From the NCBI GenBank assembly GCA_002179805.1, contig NAVB01000758.1:49633-113632 (forward strand): a stretch of 64,000 bases of DNA, written 5' to 3'. The stretch comes from Acanthamoeba lenticulata. Lineage: Eukaryota > Discosea > Longamoebia > Acanthamoebidae. Shown in pieces: positions 1 to 11,407 of this stretch. The notes below the pieces were generated by a model, which did not search any database, had not been told where the DNA came from, and saw only the letters and a program-made list of their open reading frames with translations. The stretch's first letter is position 1. The number at the start of each line of letters is the position of its first letter. Both the position numbers and the translations under genes were made by a program.

Positions 1-3000
1 GCCGCGGCTTCGCTGCCGCCGCAGAAGAAGGCCCTCGCCTGGGCCCGCAAGCAGCACCGCGTGGCGGCGCAGCTGGCGATGACCCTGGCGCAGGTCGCCA
101 TCCTGTGCGACGCCCTCAAGTCGCCGCCGGGCACCGTGCAGCGCGTGAACCAGCAGCTCGAGCAGGCGCGCCGGATCGAGAAGGACCTGCTCCGCGAGTT
201 TGGCTGGCACGCCGACCCCCGCCGCCTGCTCGGCGCCGACGACGACGAGCTCGCCGAGGACGCCTCCGAGACGGTGCTGGTGAGCAGCGAGACGTGGGCC
301 GCGGTGGTGGCCAACTACGGCCAGCTGCAGCACGTGGCCAACGTCACGGCCGAGACGCTTCTGGACGAGGCCTCGCTCTTCCCGGTGCCGCTGGCCCACT
401 CCATCTGCGCCTTTCTGCGCGACGTGGCCGAGGCCGCGTCCCACTTCCGCCGCTGGACGCGCGAAACGGCGACTGCCGCTTCCGAGGCCGACGCCGACGC
501 CGACGAGGCCGCGGCTGGGGAGCGCGCAAAGCAGTTTGGGACCGCCTTTGGCGAGAAGCTGGAGGCCGCCATCAACTCGCTCCTGGTGGCCGTCCAGAAC
601 GTGCAGCGCATCCAAAAGACCGCCGATCCCCTCCTCGTCGCCGCCAGCAACAAGGAGGCCAGCGAGGGCGTCGACAATGTCGACAACCAAAAGAGCGACA
701 CCGACGACGACAAGAAGAAGGAAGAGGAGGCCGAGGAGGAAGAGGAACGACGCACGTGCAACTTTGTGGAATTCCACAACTACCTGCGCGACCTCAGGGA
801 GGGCCTCAACATGAAGAACGTGCGCGACAACATCGACGCCGTCATCACCCTCCTCACCGCCGAGGACGCCCAGCGCACCGCCGCCGCCGCGACGACCGAC
901 GACGCCCGCCTCACGGCCACGGCCGCGGCGGCGCTGCGGGACCGGGCGGCCGTGGCGCTGGTGGCGCAGCTGCACCCGCTCGTGGCGCAGTACCAGGCGC
1001 TGGTCGAGTGGTGCCTGACGCGCCTGCTGGCCTACCACGGCGCGCTGGCGCGGACGCACCACCGGGCGGCGGGCCTCTTCCTCACGCTCTTCACGCGCGG
1101 CTACTGCCAGCCGGAGGGCGAGGCCGAGGCCGGCGCGGGCGAGGGCGAGATGAAGCTGCAGGACGACATCGAGGGCACCGGCATGGGCGACGGCACCGGC
1201 AAGAAGGACGTCTCCGACCAGATCGACAACGAGGACCAGCTCATGGGCACCAACAAGGAGGAGAAGGAGGAGAACAAGGAGCCTGCCCCCGAGAACGATG
1301 ACGACGCCGGCTTTGAGATGCAGCAAGGTACGCCTCTCATCCCCCTCCCCCCGCTTGCTCCAGTGAGGCCAAGCTGATGACGTGGCATTCATGCTCGGCA
1401 TTCCAGACTTTGACGGCGAGATCGAGGACATGCCGGACAAGGGCGACGAGCAGGAGGAGGACGAGGAGAAGGAAGAGGAAGAGGAGGAGATGGATCGCGA
1501 GATGGGCGAGATCGACAGCGAGGATGAGGAGGTCGTGGACGAGAAGCTTTGGGGCAGCGAGGACGAAGAGGAGGACAACACGCGCCAGGACGGCAAAGAG
1601 AAGATCGACCGCGACAACACCGTCGACGCCGACCCCGAGGGCGAGGAGGAGATGGTGGCCAAGGAGGACAAGGACGACGACGAGCAAGGCAAGGACGACA
1701 AGGACGACGACGACGACAAGAAGAAGAACAAGAAGGAGGACAAGAAGGCCAAGGACCAGAAGGGTGAGGAAGGCGAGGAGGGGGATGAGGAGGAGGACGA
1801 TGACGACGACGACGAGGCCAAGCAGAAGAAGGAGCAGGAGGAGCAGGAGGATGAGGAGGGCGACGTCAACGACATGGAGGACATCTACGAGGACAAGGGC
1901 AAGGACGTGCGCCAGGAGGAAGAGTTCGAGCTGCCGGAGGACCTCGACCTCGACGGCAACGACAAGAACGACAAGGAGGAGGAGAACCCCATGGACGACC
2001 CCCTCGACAACGAGGACGAGGACGAGGACGACGACGAGGCCGAGGACAAGAAGAAGGAAGACGATGAGGACGTGATGGACATCGCCGACGACGATGACGA
2101 GATGAAGAAGGGCGAGGGCGAGCAGGAGGACGACGAGGAGGGCAAGGACAAGGACGAGGACGACGAGAAGCCCAAGGACGAGGAGGAGGAGGGCGACAAG
2201 GACGACAAGGAGGGCGACGAACGGCCCGAGGACAAGGACGAGGACGAGGACAAGGAGAAGGAGTTGGACTCGGAGGGCGACGACGAGAAGCCCGCCGGCA
2301 TGGGCGGCCAGGAGGCCAAGGACGACGAGGAGAAGGGTGAGGACGAGGACGAGGAGAAGGAGGAAGAGGACAAGACCAACACGCAGGACATCAACGAGGA
2401 GGACAAGGAGGAGGTGGCCCACACCGAGACGCAGCCGCAGGGCACCATGCAGGAGACCGTCCGCAAGTCGGCCAACGTGGAGATGGAGGACCAGCAGGAC
2501 CAGTCCCGCCCGCAGAACGACCTCAACCAGCAGGATGTACGTCTCGTCTCGTCTCGTTCGTGTGTGTGTGCGTTGGCCCCGCGAAGCCGAGCCTGATCGT
2601 GTGTCGACAAAAAAACACAGGAGAACGCGCAGGAGACGATGTCGGCCGACATGGACGAGCGGTCGCAGCGGTGGATCAAGTCCATGAAGAATCCGCCGCG
2701 GCCCGAGCAGCAGCAGAAGAAGAAGGACAAGAAGAAGAAGCGGGAGCGGGTGGACCCCAACCCGTACCGCAGCGAGGGCGACGCCAACAAGGAGTGGAAG
2801 GAGCGCCTCCGCGTCATGGACCAGCTCATCGACGAGCAGGACAAGAAGGACGACGAGGAGGAGAAGGGCGAGGAGGACGACCAGATGGACCTCGACGGCG
2901 AGGAGGAGGAGGAGGAGGACCAGGAGGAGGCCGAGATGTACGAGTTCATGAAGGACGACGACAAGGACAAGGAGGACGCCCAGACGCTCGCGCCCGCCGA

Positions 3001-4480
3001 CGAGACGCAGGCCAAGTCCATCCCGCAGAAGGAGGACGACAAGACGCAGAAGGAGGACGGCGCCGGCGACGAGGACAAGGACGACAGCGAGGAGGAGGAC
3101 GAGGAGGAGGGCGAGGACAAGGACAAACGCCTGGAGGACGAGGAAGAGGGCGAGGGCGAAGACGACAAGCCCAAGGACCGCGATCGGGTCAAGGAGCTCC
3201 GCGCGCTGCGCCTGGCCAAGGACCAGCGCAAGGGCAAGGACGGCGAGGAGGACGAAGACGCCGACCAGGCCGACGACGAGGCCGCGCAGGAGGAGGAGGA
3301 CAAGGCCGCTGACGAGGAGGACGGCGACGCGGCCCAGCGCGAGGAGGCCGCCTCGCACCACAGCCTCCCGACCGGGGCCGACGAGCCGCGCAAGGCCGGC
3401 GGCGAGGAGGAGGTGCGGCTGCTGTCGCCGGACGAGATGGCGGCCAAGCGCGAGGAGCTCGACCGCGAGATGGCCGAGTGGCGCGAGAAGGGCGACGTGG
3501 TGCACGCCGAGAAGCTGTGGCGCGGCTACGAGGCCCTGACGGCGCCGCTGGCGCAGGACCTGTGCGAGCAGCTGCGGCTGATCCTGGAGCCGACGCTGTG
3601 CACGCAGATGCGCGGCGACTACCGGACGGGCAAGCGGCTGAACATGAAGAAGGTGATCCCCTACATCGCGAGCCAGTTCAAGAAGGACAAGATCTGGATG
3701 CGGCGGACCAAGCCCAGCAAGCGCACCTACCAGGTCATGCTGGCCATCGACGACTCGCGGTCCATGTTTGAGAACCGCGCGGGCAACATGGCCTGCCAGG
3801 CCCTGACCCTCATGGCCAAGGCCCTGGCCCAGCTCGAGGTGGGCCAGCTCGGGATCCTGCGCTTCGGCGAGACCTCGGACGTGCTCCACCCGTTCGACAC
3901 GCCCTTCACGGACCAGTCCGGCATCGACATCATCTCCCACTTCACCTTCAAGCAGGAGAACACCAACGTCGTGCGCCTCATGGAGAGCGTCGTCTCGGCC
4001 TTTGACGTGCAGAAGAACTCGAGCCCGACCGGCGGCGACGACAACATGCAGCTCCTCTTCGTCGTCTCCGACGGCCGCTTCGGCACGCGCGGCAAGGACG
4101 TCAAGCTCTGGATCCGCGAGGCCCTCAAGCGCAACATCTTCATCGTCTTCATCATCACCGACGCCGCGCGCCCCAACGCCATCAACCTCGCCACCCAGCC
4201 CCACCCCAACGCGGCTCAGGAGGACGGCGAGCAGCAGCAGCAGCCGCCCAGGCGTGCGCGCAAGGAAGCCGCGGCGCCGGCCCCGCGCAACGACAGCTCG
4301 ATCCTTGAGCTGCAGACGATCACCTACTCGCGGGAGGGCAAGCCGGTGCGGTCGTCCTACATGGACACCTTCCCGTTCCCCAACTACATCGTGCTGCAGG
4401 ACATCAACGCCCTGCCCTCGATCTTGGCCGACGCTCTGCGGCAGTGGTTCGAACTCATTCAGCAGAAGTTTGCTGCCTGA
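1..4480 (+). CDS. MDN1: Midasin (MDN1/Rea1), C-terminal part, 5' truncated by window edge
   Basis: Midasin is the giant dynein-like AAA ATPase that removes assembly factors from pre-60S ribosomes in the nucleus. The open frame runs in from base 1, so the AAA ring lies upstream. Exons are about 1-1327, 1407-2536 and 2621-4480 (1438 residues visible); the phases join and the donors are GTACGC and GTACGT. The first 400 residues are the alpha-helical end of the linker. Some 600 residues of D/E/K-rich low complexity follow, as expected of the midasin acidic region. The last 300 residues form a von Willebrand A domain whose MIDAS motif DDSRS (nt about 3750-3765) binds the Rsa4 or Ytm1 UBL domain in other species. 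Downstream parts of the fold (GILRFGE, FVVSDGRFG) are present. The stop at 4478-4480 is followed by AATAAA. Only the lack of the N-terminus limits the call. Confidence 0.93.
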
Positions 4481-4659
4481 GCCTGGCCGCTCTTGTGTCT
4501 TGCGTTGTGGGAGTGTAAATAAAAGGCTTTTCGTACCTACCTTGTCCCAATCGAAACTGCCCCGCGACGCTGCTTCTCTCGTTGCTACTCCGAAAAGCGC
4601 AAATAAATCTCGGAATCAATTTGGCCGGCACGTGAGTTTCGCGCCAAAAGCGGCTCAAG
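4481..4659 (+). other. Midasin 3' UTR and short intergenic gap
   Basis: Two AATAAA polyadenylation signals lie at about 4518-4523 and 4602-4607. The first is 38 bases after the midasin stop. The second lies only about 55 bases before the next start codon, so the promoter of the next gene must overlap this stretch. Confidence 0.55.
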
Positions 4660-6991
4660 ATGGAGATGGAGGCCAGGCCAAGCTCTGCTGAGCACGCTGG
4701 GGCCAAAAGAAAGATGCTGGCTATGTTCTCCACATCGTCCCGAAGCGTCTCCTTTCATTTCTCCGGAGAAGGTACATCCATCATCGATGGAACGAGGAAC
4801 GATCCCCGCTCACGGGTGGGGCAAGAGGGGTGGTCGGAGGCGCTGGGGAAGGTGAAATGGTCGGCCACGGTGGCTCTTCGTGGGTGGCACGCCACCCCGG
4901 GAGAAGGCACGCAAGAAGACCGCGAGCCTGGTCGCTCGGCATCGATGGGCTCCGCCATGACGCTGCTCATTGCCGCCGACGCTCTGCCGCCCCTCCCCTT
5001 CGTACGTGATCCCTTCGCACGTACTCCTGCTGCAACACAGCTTTCTCAAGTGCGACTCTCTCTGTACCACGCCCAGGTGGACGCCGACGAGGGCGCCGCT
5101 GTGCAGGTCCACTATTACGACGAGCTGCTCAAGTCGGCCCTCCAGAAGGCCGTGCGGCGCATGTTGCCCTGGTCTGGTGCGTTGCTCTTGCACGCCCGCA
5201 CCGCCTTTGAGGCTCTCCATTTCCCTCTCTTATCAGGACTTTCGGGGGCAAAATGGCGCAGCGGTGCGGCTGTGCTACCAGCTGCTGCTCCAGAGCCCCG
5301 ACGAGTGTCTGCGACGGCTGCCGGTCATCGTGATGGAGGACGGCTTGGCCCACCCGAGGCTGCCCTTTCTCGTGTGGCTCATGATCGCCCACACCAAAGG
5401 TTCCTCCCTCCCTCCCCCCAATGCCTGGCATGAGCTGCTTTTCCTGCGGGCGGAAGAGGACACCGATGGCTCATGCGAATGAGCGCATGTGTGGGACACG
5501 TGCAGGATGGTCGCTGGGTCTGCAGCACGTGCTCGATCTGCTGCAGATTGTCTATGAAGTCGCGTCGTGCAAGTGGCGCGACTCCATCCCCTCGGACGGG
5601 ACATCTTGCGTCAACCCGTTCCTCTCAAACGTTCGTGTTTCTCTTCTGCGCGTCCATCACCACATCATCTCATCACCGTCATCGTGACGATCCCTTCATG
5701 AAGATGGTCTCACCTTCTCATGGTATCATCTGGGGAGCAGGAGGTGGGTGAAGACCAAGAGGTGCGCGGGCTGATCGCGTCGATGGTGTTGCGCGCGTGC
5801 TATGGCGGCATGAAAGGCGACATCCGCTTCCTGCGCGCGTTCGCCCAGGCCTGGCACCGACGATTCCAACACCACCCGCAGGTTGCAATCCATGACCTCT
5901 GTCGTTTTTCTCGTCGTTCTTGATGGTCATATGCGTTTGCCGCTTGGCTGACGGACGTCTGCTGTGCGGGGGGGGGGGGATGAGGGAACGGCAGGCCTGG
6001 CGGGAGGTCCTGCAGTGCGCCTACGCCGGGTTCAAGGGCAACGAGGTGCGGCTGTACTTCTACAGCAACCGCTGCCCCGAGGATGAGGAGGCGACGCCCA
6101 GCCGCCCGCTTCAGCGTGACGTCGAGGACCAGGGCAGCGAGAGCGAGGACCAGATGCAGGTGTCTGACATTGCCGTGCTGCGGCGCCAGGACATGCTCAA
6201 GGAGGGCGTGGACATGCACTGCCACCCGAAGATCATCGACCAGCTGGCCGAGACCGACGCCGTCCTGCGACGCGGCATCACGCCAGCGCAGATCAAGAGC
6301 GCCATCTGGCACCACCGCAGCGGCGTCAACCACAAGCGGCTCGTGTGCCTCGGCCTGCATCCCGGTGGAGACGGAGATGGAGGTGGAGATGAAGATGGAA
6401 AGGGCAAGGAGCAGCCAGCAGACCCACCGCCAGAGGACGACCAGACCCGCCCGCCTGATCTCGGCTGCAGCCGACAGCATTTGGCGTGGGATTTTGACCA
6501 AGCCGCCACTGAGGTGGCCGATGTGCGCCCTCCAGGCCTTGCCACTTTGTGATGTCAAGGAACATCGCTCTCACTCTTGGTGATGCGCGCTGTACAGGTG
6601 TGGCTCGTTGTGGAGCCGGAGCTCGACCGGATCGTTGCGGAGGGCTCCTTCTGGAAGTCGCGCCCCGCGCCGCAGCAGCAGCCGGAGGCGAGAGCGCGAC
6701 AGAAGAAAAAGGCACGAGGCTCCGCCAGGCCTCGCGCAGCCCACGCTCGAGTTTTTCAAGGCCAAGGCCGCAACCGCCGCTGCGACGACGAGCCGGCCAA
6801 CGCCAACACCGCCGCCGCCACCACGACCGTCACCTGGCGAGCCTGTCGCCCCGCCGGTGCACGAAGGACGTGTGGTGGTGGATCTGACGACAACAGAGGG
6901 AGGAGCGACCAGCAGGAAGCGGAAGAAGCCCTCCTCCTCCTCCTCGCAGATGGCGCTGACCTCCTTCCTTCGACCTCCAAAGAAGGAATAA
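4660..6991 (+). CDS. Unknown protein with C-terminal SIM, basic NLS and PIP box
   Basis: I do not recognise the N-terminal family. Exons that keep frame are about 4660-5001, 5077-5151, 5237-5399, 5506-5628, 5741-5881, 5995-6352, 6598-6656 and 6703-6991. The body is helical, with the blocks LRRLPVIVMEDG, HPRLPFLVWLMIAH and FKGNEVRLYFYSNR, then a histidine-containing stretch (MHCHPKIIDQLAE; IWHHRSGVNHK). The tail, about 95 residues, is disordered and proline-rich. It ends with an acidic-flanked VVVDLTTTE (a SUMO-interacting motif pattern), a basic SRKRKKP (nuclear localisation pattern) and QMALTSFL, which fits the PCNA-interacting box Q-x-x-L-x-x-F-[FL]; a partial second copy, QPTLEFFK, lies upstream. 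The tail suggests a nuclear replication or repair factor. That is inference; the body could be enzymatic. AATAAA (6987-6992) overlaps the stop codon. The start could instead be an in-frame ATG at 4945 or 4957. Confidence 0.6.
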
Positions 6992-7081
6992 AGGCCTTTG
7001 TCAGGTGGATGTCCCATGTTGTTGTTGTAGTTCCGTGCGAAAGGCTCAAACACACACTCGTCAAACACCCAACCTGACACG

Positions 7082-8007
7082 TCACCAGGGCTCCTCCAAC
7101 GCATAGCGCAGGTGGAGGCACAAGACAAGAGGGGCGTGGACACGCGTGGGGGCTGCCGTGTCGAACCAGGGCAACCAGCTGGTCGCCGAAGGTTGTAGGG
7201 TGAAGAAGAGCCGCACATCCATCAGGTCCTGAGCGAGGCGAAAGGTTGGCCAAAAGTAGACGGTGCAGCACCTCTGCTTGCGCACCACTACAGCGCCCGC
7301 TGATGCGACGCTCAAGAGCTGGATCAGGTCCACCACCAGCGAGGACAGTGAATCAAAGACCTGCGCCCAGCCCCTGCTTAGCAGCTGGGCAATGTCTCCC
7401 AAAGCACAACGCTGGAAGTAGGGAAGCTGGTACATCGCCAGGACAGCCATACTCTACAAAGTTGTCGAGGACGCCACACCACGGCTTGCGTTTCCACAGC
7501 CCTGAGGGCGAAACCTCGTAGGCCGAGTCCGACTCAATGCAAGCTTCATCTTCTTCCTCGTCTTCGTCACCATCACTGCTCGAAGCTGGGGGAGCGATGA
7601 TAGGCTGCGCATAACTAAGGGCGAGGAGTTGGTTGTAGATCGAAAGGAAGCCCTTGTAGGCGTTGTTGTGGCGGTAGACGTAGAGAACCGGACCCGACGG
7701 CTCCTCACGACTTTCCTGTCCGCTGCTATTGTTGGCCGACGTTTTCTCGTCCTTTTCGTCTTTTGAATCACAGCAAAACAACACGCACAAGGTGAGGGAA
7801 GAGGCACGCCTTGAAAGGAAGAAGGAGAAGACGCGTACACGCGAGCAGTGGGTGGGCTGGTGGAAGGCGCGCCCATAGGGTGGAGGCTCGCTGGCGCAAA
7901 AGGCGATGGCTGAGGGCGCGCCACGCCGAGCACACGGCAGCCGTGGTCACCAGGCTCTTGGGGTCGAGGAAGGTGAGTGCGTGTACCACCAGCTCCAGGG
8001 GCAACAT
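7082..8007 (-). CDS. F-box protein, unknown substrate domain
   Basis: Three exons, complement(7789-8007), (7434-7715) and (7082-7384), join in phase to give 267 residues; the introns are 73 and 49 bases. The N-terminus is an F-box (LPLELVVHALTFLDPKSL, then VCSAWRALSH and LW), which in SCF ubiquitin ligases binds Skp1. The rest has no repeats. It contains an acidic loop (DGDEDEEEDEA) and hydrophobic stretches near the C-terminus. The mid-region phrase PSGPVLYVYRHNNAYKGFLSI is well formed but not assigned to a family. The gene converges with the PIP-box gene; the two stop codons are about 90 bases apart. The F-box call is good; the target is unknown. Confidence 0.65.
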
Positions 8008-8055
8008 GGCGATGGAGAGAGCAATGGGGCAATGTTCATTTCGCTTATTAAATTC

Positions 8056-9395
8056 TTATGTGCACGTCGGTTCTCCTAAAGAAGGCGAAGCAGCTGCGGC
8101 CTCGGCGCTCCACGTCGCTCTGCTTGCCAGGGAGGCCCACAAACACGGGCCTACCCTGGACTGACGCTTCGGATCCTCAACTTGGTCAACCTGGTCCTGT
8201 ATAAGGCGGAGGACGGCCACCCAGAGGCTGAAGGTGCGTCGTATCCATCGACGCGCCACGTAAAGCACGTGGTGGACTTTAGACTGCGAACGATGTAGCG
8301 CTCGTGTGCAGCGTGGCGCAGGCGGACAAGGTAGTCGGCCTGGCGTGCGCCTCGCTGCAGGACGTCTACGATGAGACGGGCATTGGCGCGCTCGACGCTC
8401 ATGGCCTGTGACCGCTCTAACGCTCTGGGCCCGGCTCGTCGCCAAGCTAGCCCTCTCCCACAGCACTCGCTGCTGGTGAGGCCCGGCAGTCGAGTTGTTC
8501 AACAACCGGCCGGTCCGGAGGCAGACTTTGAGGTCCAGCTTCGCCGAGGCTGAGATTGAGGAGGTAGCGGGAGGAGAGGACTCGCGAGCGGGTCTCGGCG
8601 GCGGTGCTAGCAGTGACGGTGGTGGCGAGTAGCGGTTGTGTGATCCTCGCGGCTCGTGCTCGTCCTCATCCCTGGGTGCCGTTGTAGTCCGCGTTCACGT
8701 ACGCGTTCGCGTTCGCGCTCCATCTGCCGGGAGTAGAGCAGCTCCCTCATCATCTTGTTCTTGGCACGATGCCAATCTACGCATGCGGCAACGGGCCCTC
8801 GCCTACATAAAGCTCATATTGTCGAATGAATCCGCAGCTGCCGACTTTTATATTATTTCGATTTCGATTTCGATTTCGATTTCGATTTCTGTCAGGACAC
8901 CAGGTACTGTTTGGGTATCGTGAAGGGTGAGCGCCCACGCGCGGTCGAGCACGTAGTTCTCGTAGTGGTGGTGGTGGTAGAATGTACTCGCGTTCTCCAG
9001 GTCCTCTGGGTTACCTCGCCCACTCCAAGGCCACCCTACCGGTGAGGCTCACCCAGAGCACGGTGTGCGTGATCAGCCGATCACGGCGGCCTCGAGCTCG
9101 AGCTCGAGCGCTCGCACAAGTAGGCGCTCGATGGACGGGGCCCCATCTCTTTGGGTGCTCCCCCCCACCCCACAGAGCTGCGGGTTGGCCAGCCGGTCGC
9201 CGTCAACCGGGGCAGGTCTCGAACAGGCCGTGGAAGAGCACACGGCCCATGTTCTACGAGAGATGTAGGTTCTCGATGGGCGCGTTGGACAGGAGGCCTG
9301 GAACAGGATGTTGACCGCCGGTTGTTGATAGCGATTAACGGCGTCGCACCAGACCAGCTCAACTCGCCATAAAATAATATATATTTCTATTTCTC
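8056..9395 (-). CDS. Poorly resolved intron-rich gene, unknown function, possibly decayed
   Basis: Several minus-strand stretches look like real exons. They carry dense hydrophilic protein text with splice-like ends but do not assemble cleanly. Examples, 5' to 3' on the gene: AVNRYQQPAVNILFQ (about 9300-9350), an IERLLVRALELELEAAVI block (about 9075-9130), YENYVLDRAWALTLHDTQ (about 8900-8980), HRAKNKMMRELLYSRQMERE (about 8700-8770) ending at GTACGT, RYLLNLSLGEAGPQ (about 8530), and RANARLIVDVLQRG with RLRHAAHERYIVRSLKS (about 8290-8400). The 5' part near 9130-9300 needs several frame changes to read through. That could mean very small introns, sequence errors or a pseudogene. I cannot name a family. 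A tail ending in EPTCT stops at 8056, only 48 bases before the F-box start at 8007 on the same strand, so a link between the two genes is not excluded. Confidence 0.35.
8855..8888. repeat. (ATTTCG)n hexanucleotide repeat
   Basis: Five perfect tandem ATTTCG units plus a partial one. They lie in what appears to be an intron of the minus-strand gene at 8056-9395. No function is apparent; it is a candidate length-polymorphic marker. Confidence 0.85.
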
Positions 9396-10980
9396 TCCCA
9401 GCACAGTATGCAGATTCAGAAGCAAGGAGAAGAAAGAACGGTTTATTTTTTATTTTTATTTTTTTTAATGCGCGTTGCCTACTTTTTTCCCACATCAGTC
9501 CTTGAAAGTTTGCCAGGAAAAAAAATACCTGTAACGGTCAAAAAAAAGCAGCCTGGTGTCAGACGCTTGTGTGGGTTTGATGTTTTGGTCTGTGGGAGGC
9601 TCTTGCAGCCAGGCTGAATCCCCACACATGAAGAATGTACTCTGGATAAAAAAGAAGGTCATATCATGCTCCAACACATGGAGATAAAGAGGTGTGGTCA
9701 TCTCACTCACAATTAGTGTTGGAGTGGGGTTTGGCCTTCTCATATAGTCAGTGGGGCTGCAGCACATTATTAATAAAACCCAACCATGTATATATATGCA
9801 GTGCTTGACAAAGTGCCTGGGCTAAGGAGAAATTCACCAATGAAAAACATATAAAACAATGACACAACAATAAGATATTAGAAATTTAACCAAAAATTGG
9901 AGTGACTAAAAAAATGAAAAAATTACATAAATATAGCTGTTGCAATTTATTCTTTATTTTAATATTTTAGTACTAAAATACTAAAATCATTTCATCTTTG
10001 CTGTATTTTGGCTTTCTCCTAAGAGGTAATTGGTATCATGTTAGTTTATTATGGGTTATTGTAAATGCAATGGTAACAACAACAAATTTTTTGCCAATGA
10101 CACTGCTTTACAACCAAAAAAGAGAAAAACCAATCCAGTCAACAGTTTTAGAAAGGAACAGCACCAAAAAGATAAAACCAAGAAGGTTAGAGATGATCAA
10201 AAGTGGTGCTTTCAAAAAAAGGCCAAAAAGGAATAAAAGACCAAGAAAAAGATCAGTGGAAAAAAGGTGATCAATCCAACTTTTTCTTCAACAACTTAAC
10301 AATATATCCAAAACACTATATAGCACTTTTTAAAAGAACTTCAAGAACAAAACAAACAACAACTCCAATTCTACTACCAGCTTCATTCCCAAGACAAAGC
10401 AATAATAAAACCACACAAGATCATCCACTTTGCCATTCACAACAACAATTTTTTTGGGGGAAAAATGGCAAAAATTACCAATGTTGTCATTGGTTCAGTT
10501 TTCAAAATTCCCAAGGCCTTTTATTCTAGCCATTTAGCCTTTTGGACAAAACCTGAAAACAGAATCCTTGAAATTGACAATGGTGTTTTCCTTGGTCCTA
10601 CTTATCTCCTGACCTATAAAAACGCCCAAAAACAACTAAAAAATACTTTAACAAGTGGGAAATGGAAAATACTCTGCAATAATCCAAGTGCAAAAGACCG
10701 AGGAAAAGCTTTCCATCTATTTCTCCTAAAAGATCCAACATCTAGAAAAAGCCTTGCTGTTAAACAAAACACATGAAACTGACAACAATGCCTTCTCCAA
10801 CAGGTCCATGGTTTTTTTTGCAACTTAATTGGACTTTAAGGAGTTTTGTTGCATGAGTGTTTTTTCTGCACACATACTTCAAATCATTGTGTGGGGCAGG
10901 GCCACGGTCATTGTTTTTTTATTTTATTTTTACGCCCACACTGCACCCTTAATTGACACAACGAAAGACGCCGACACCCA
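9396..10980. other. AT-rich island of possible foreign origin
   Basis: About 1.6 kb with long A and T runs, by eye roughly two-thirds A+T, set in sequence that is strongly GC-rich. It has none of the intron marks seen elsewhere and no recognisable gene. Short plus-strand frames (10051-10236, 10203-10529, 10465-10776) overlap in different phases, as a decayed coding region would. Terminal repeats or a target-site duplication were not evident by eye. It could be a degraded mobile element, an integrated viral or bacterial fragment, or an AT-rich spacer. The right edge returns to GC-rich sequence at about 10965. Confidence 0.5.
10465..10776 (+). CDS. Hypothetical ORF in the AT-rich island
   Basis: A 103-residue open frame starting at ATG, lysine- and asparagine-rich, with well-formed hydrophobic segments (VVIGSVFKIPKAFYSSHLAF; VFLGPTYLLTYKNAQKQLK). 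Its codon use is AT-ending, the opposite of its neighbours. Frames just upstream in other phases carry similar lysine-rich text, so it may be the 3' end of a frame-shifted longer gene. No family is recognised and it may not be expressed. Confidence 0.2.
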   Translation: MAKITNVVIGSVFKIPKAFYSSHLAFWTKPENRILEIDNGVFLGPTYLLTYKNAQKQLKNTLTSGKWKILCNNPSAKDRGKAFHLFLLKDPTSRKSLAVKQNT

Positions 10981-11407
10981 TGGCGCCGATTTAAACTGGT
11001 GCCCATGTACGCGGCGGGAGACGAGGCACGACTTGCATCACCCCCGAAAAGGCCCGAGACGGCCGCTGGTGGGAGCGGACCAGAGCAAGCAGCTTTTGGA
11101 GAGCCTTCCAGCGGAGATTTCGCGCAGAAATTGCGCTCTCGTGGGGCGGATGGGGCGTGCAAGTGGCCGCCAGGCCCCTCTCACCTCTCCTGTCCTTCAC
11201 TCTTCTCTCGACGCACCAGCAGCTGAGCTGCAGCACTCTCCCTTTACTTCCCTTCTGTCCTGTCTGCCGGCCACATCTTGCACACGCGCGAGTTCAGTCT
11301 GCGGTTCCTGCTCTCCCTACACGACGCGCTACACACAAAACTCACTACAAACCAAGCAAACTTGGCTCAGACTCGAGTAGTTGATCGAGAGCCTCTTCTA
11401 ATCGATT
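10981..11407 (+). promoter_or_regulatory. Upstream region of the flippase gene
   Basis: GC-rich sequence between the AT-rich island and the flippase start codon. It presumably holds the promoter and 5' leader. No convincing TATA element or open frame stands out; pyrimidine-rich tracts at 11170-11300 are typical of leaders in this window. Confidence 0.3.

Noticed and set aside
1337..4204. 955-residue minus-strand open frame, leucine/valine-rich
   Set aside because: It is the antisense of midasin's acidic tract. GAG/GAC-rich sense codons give CTC/GTC antisense codons without stops. The frame crosses sense introns and has no domain.
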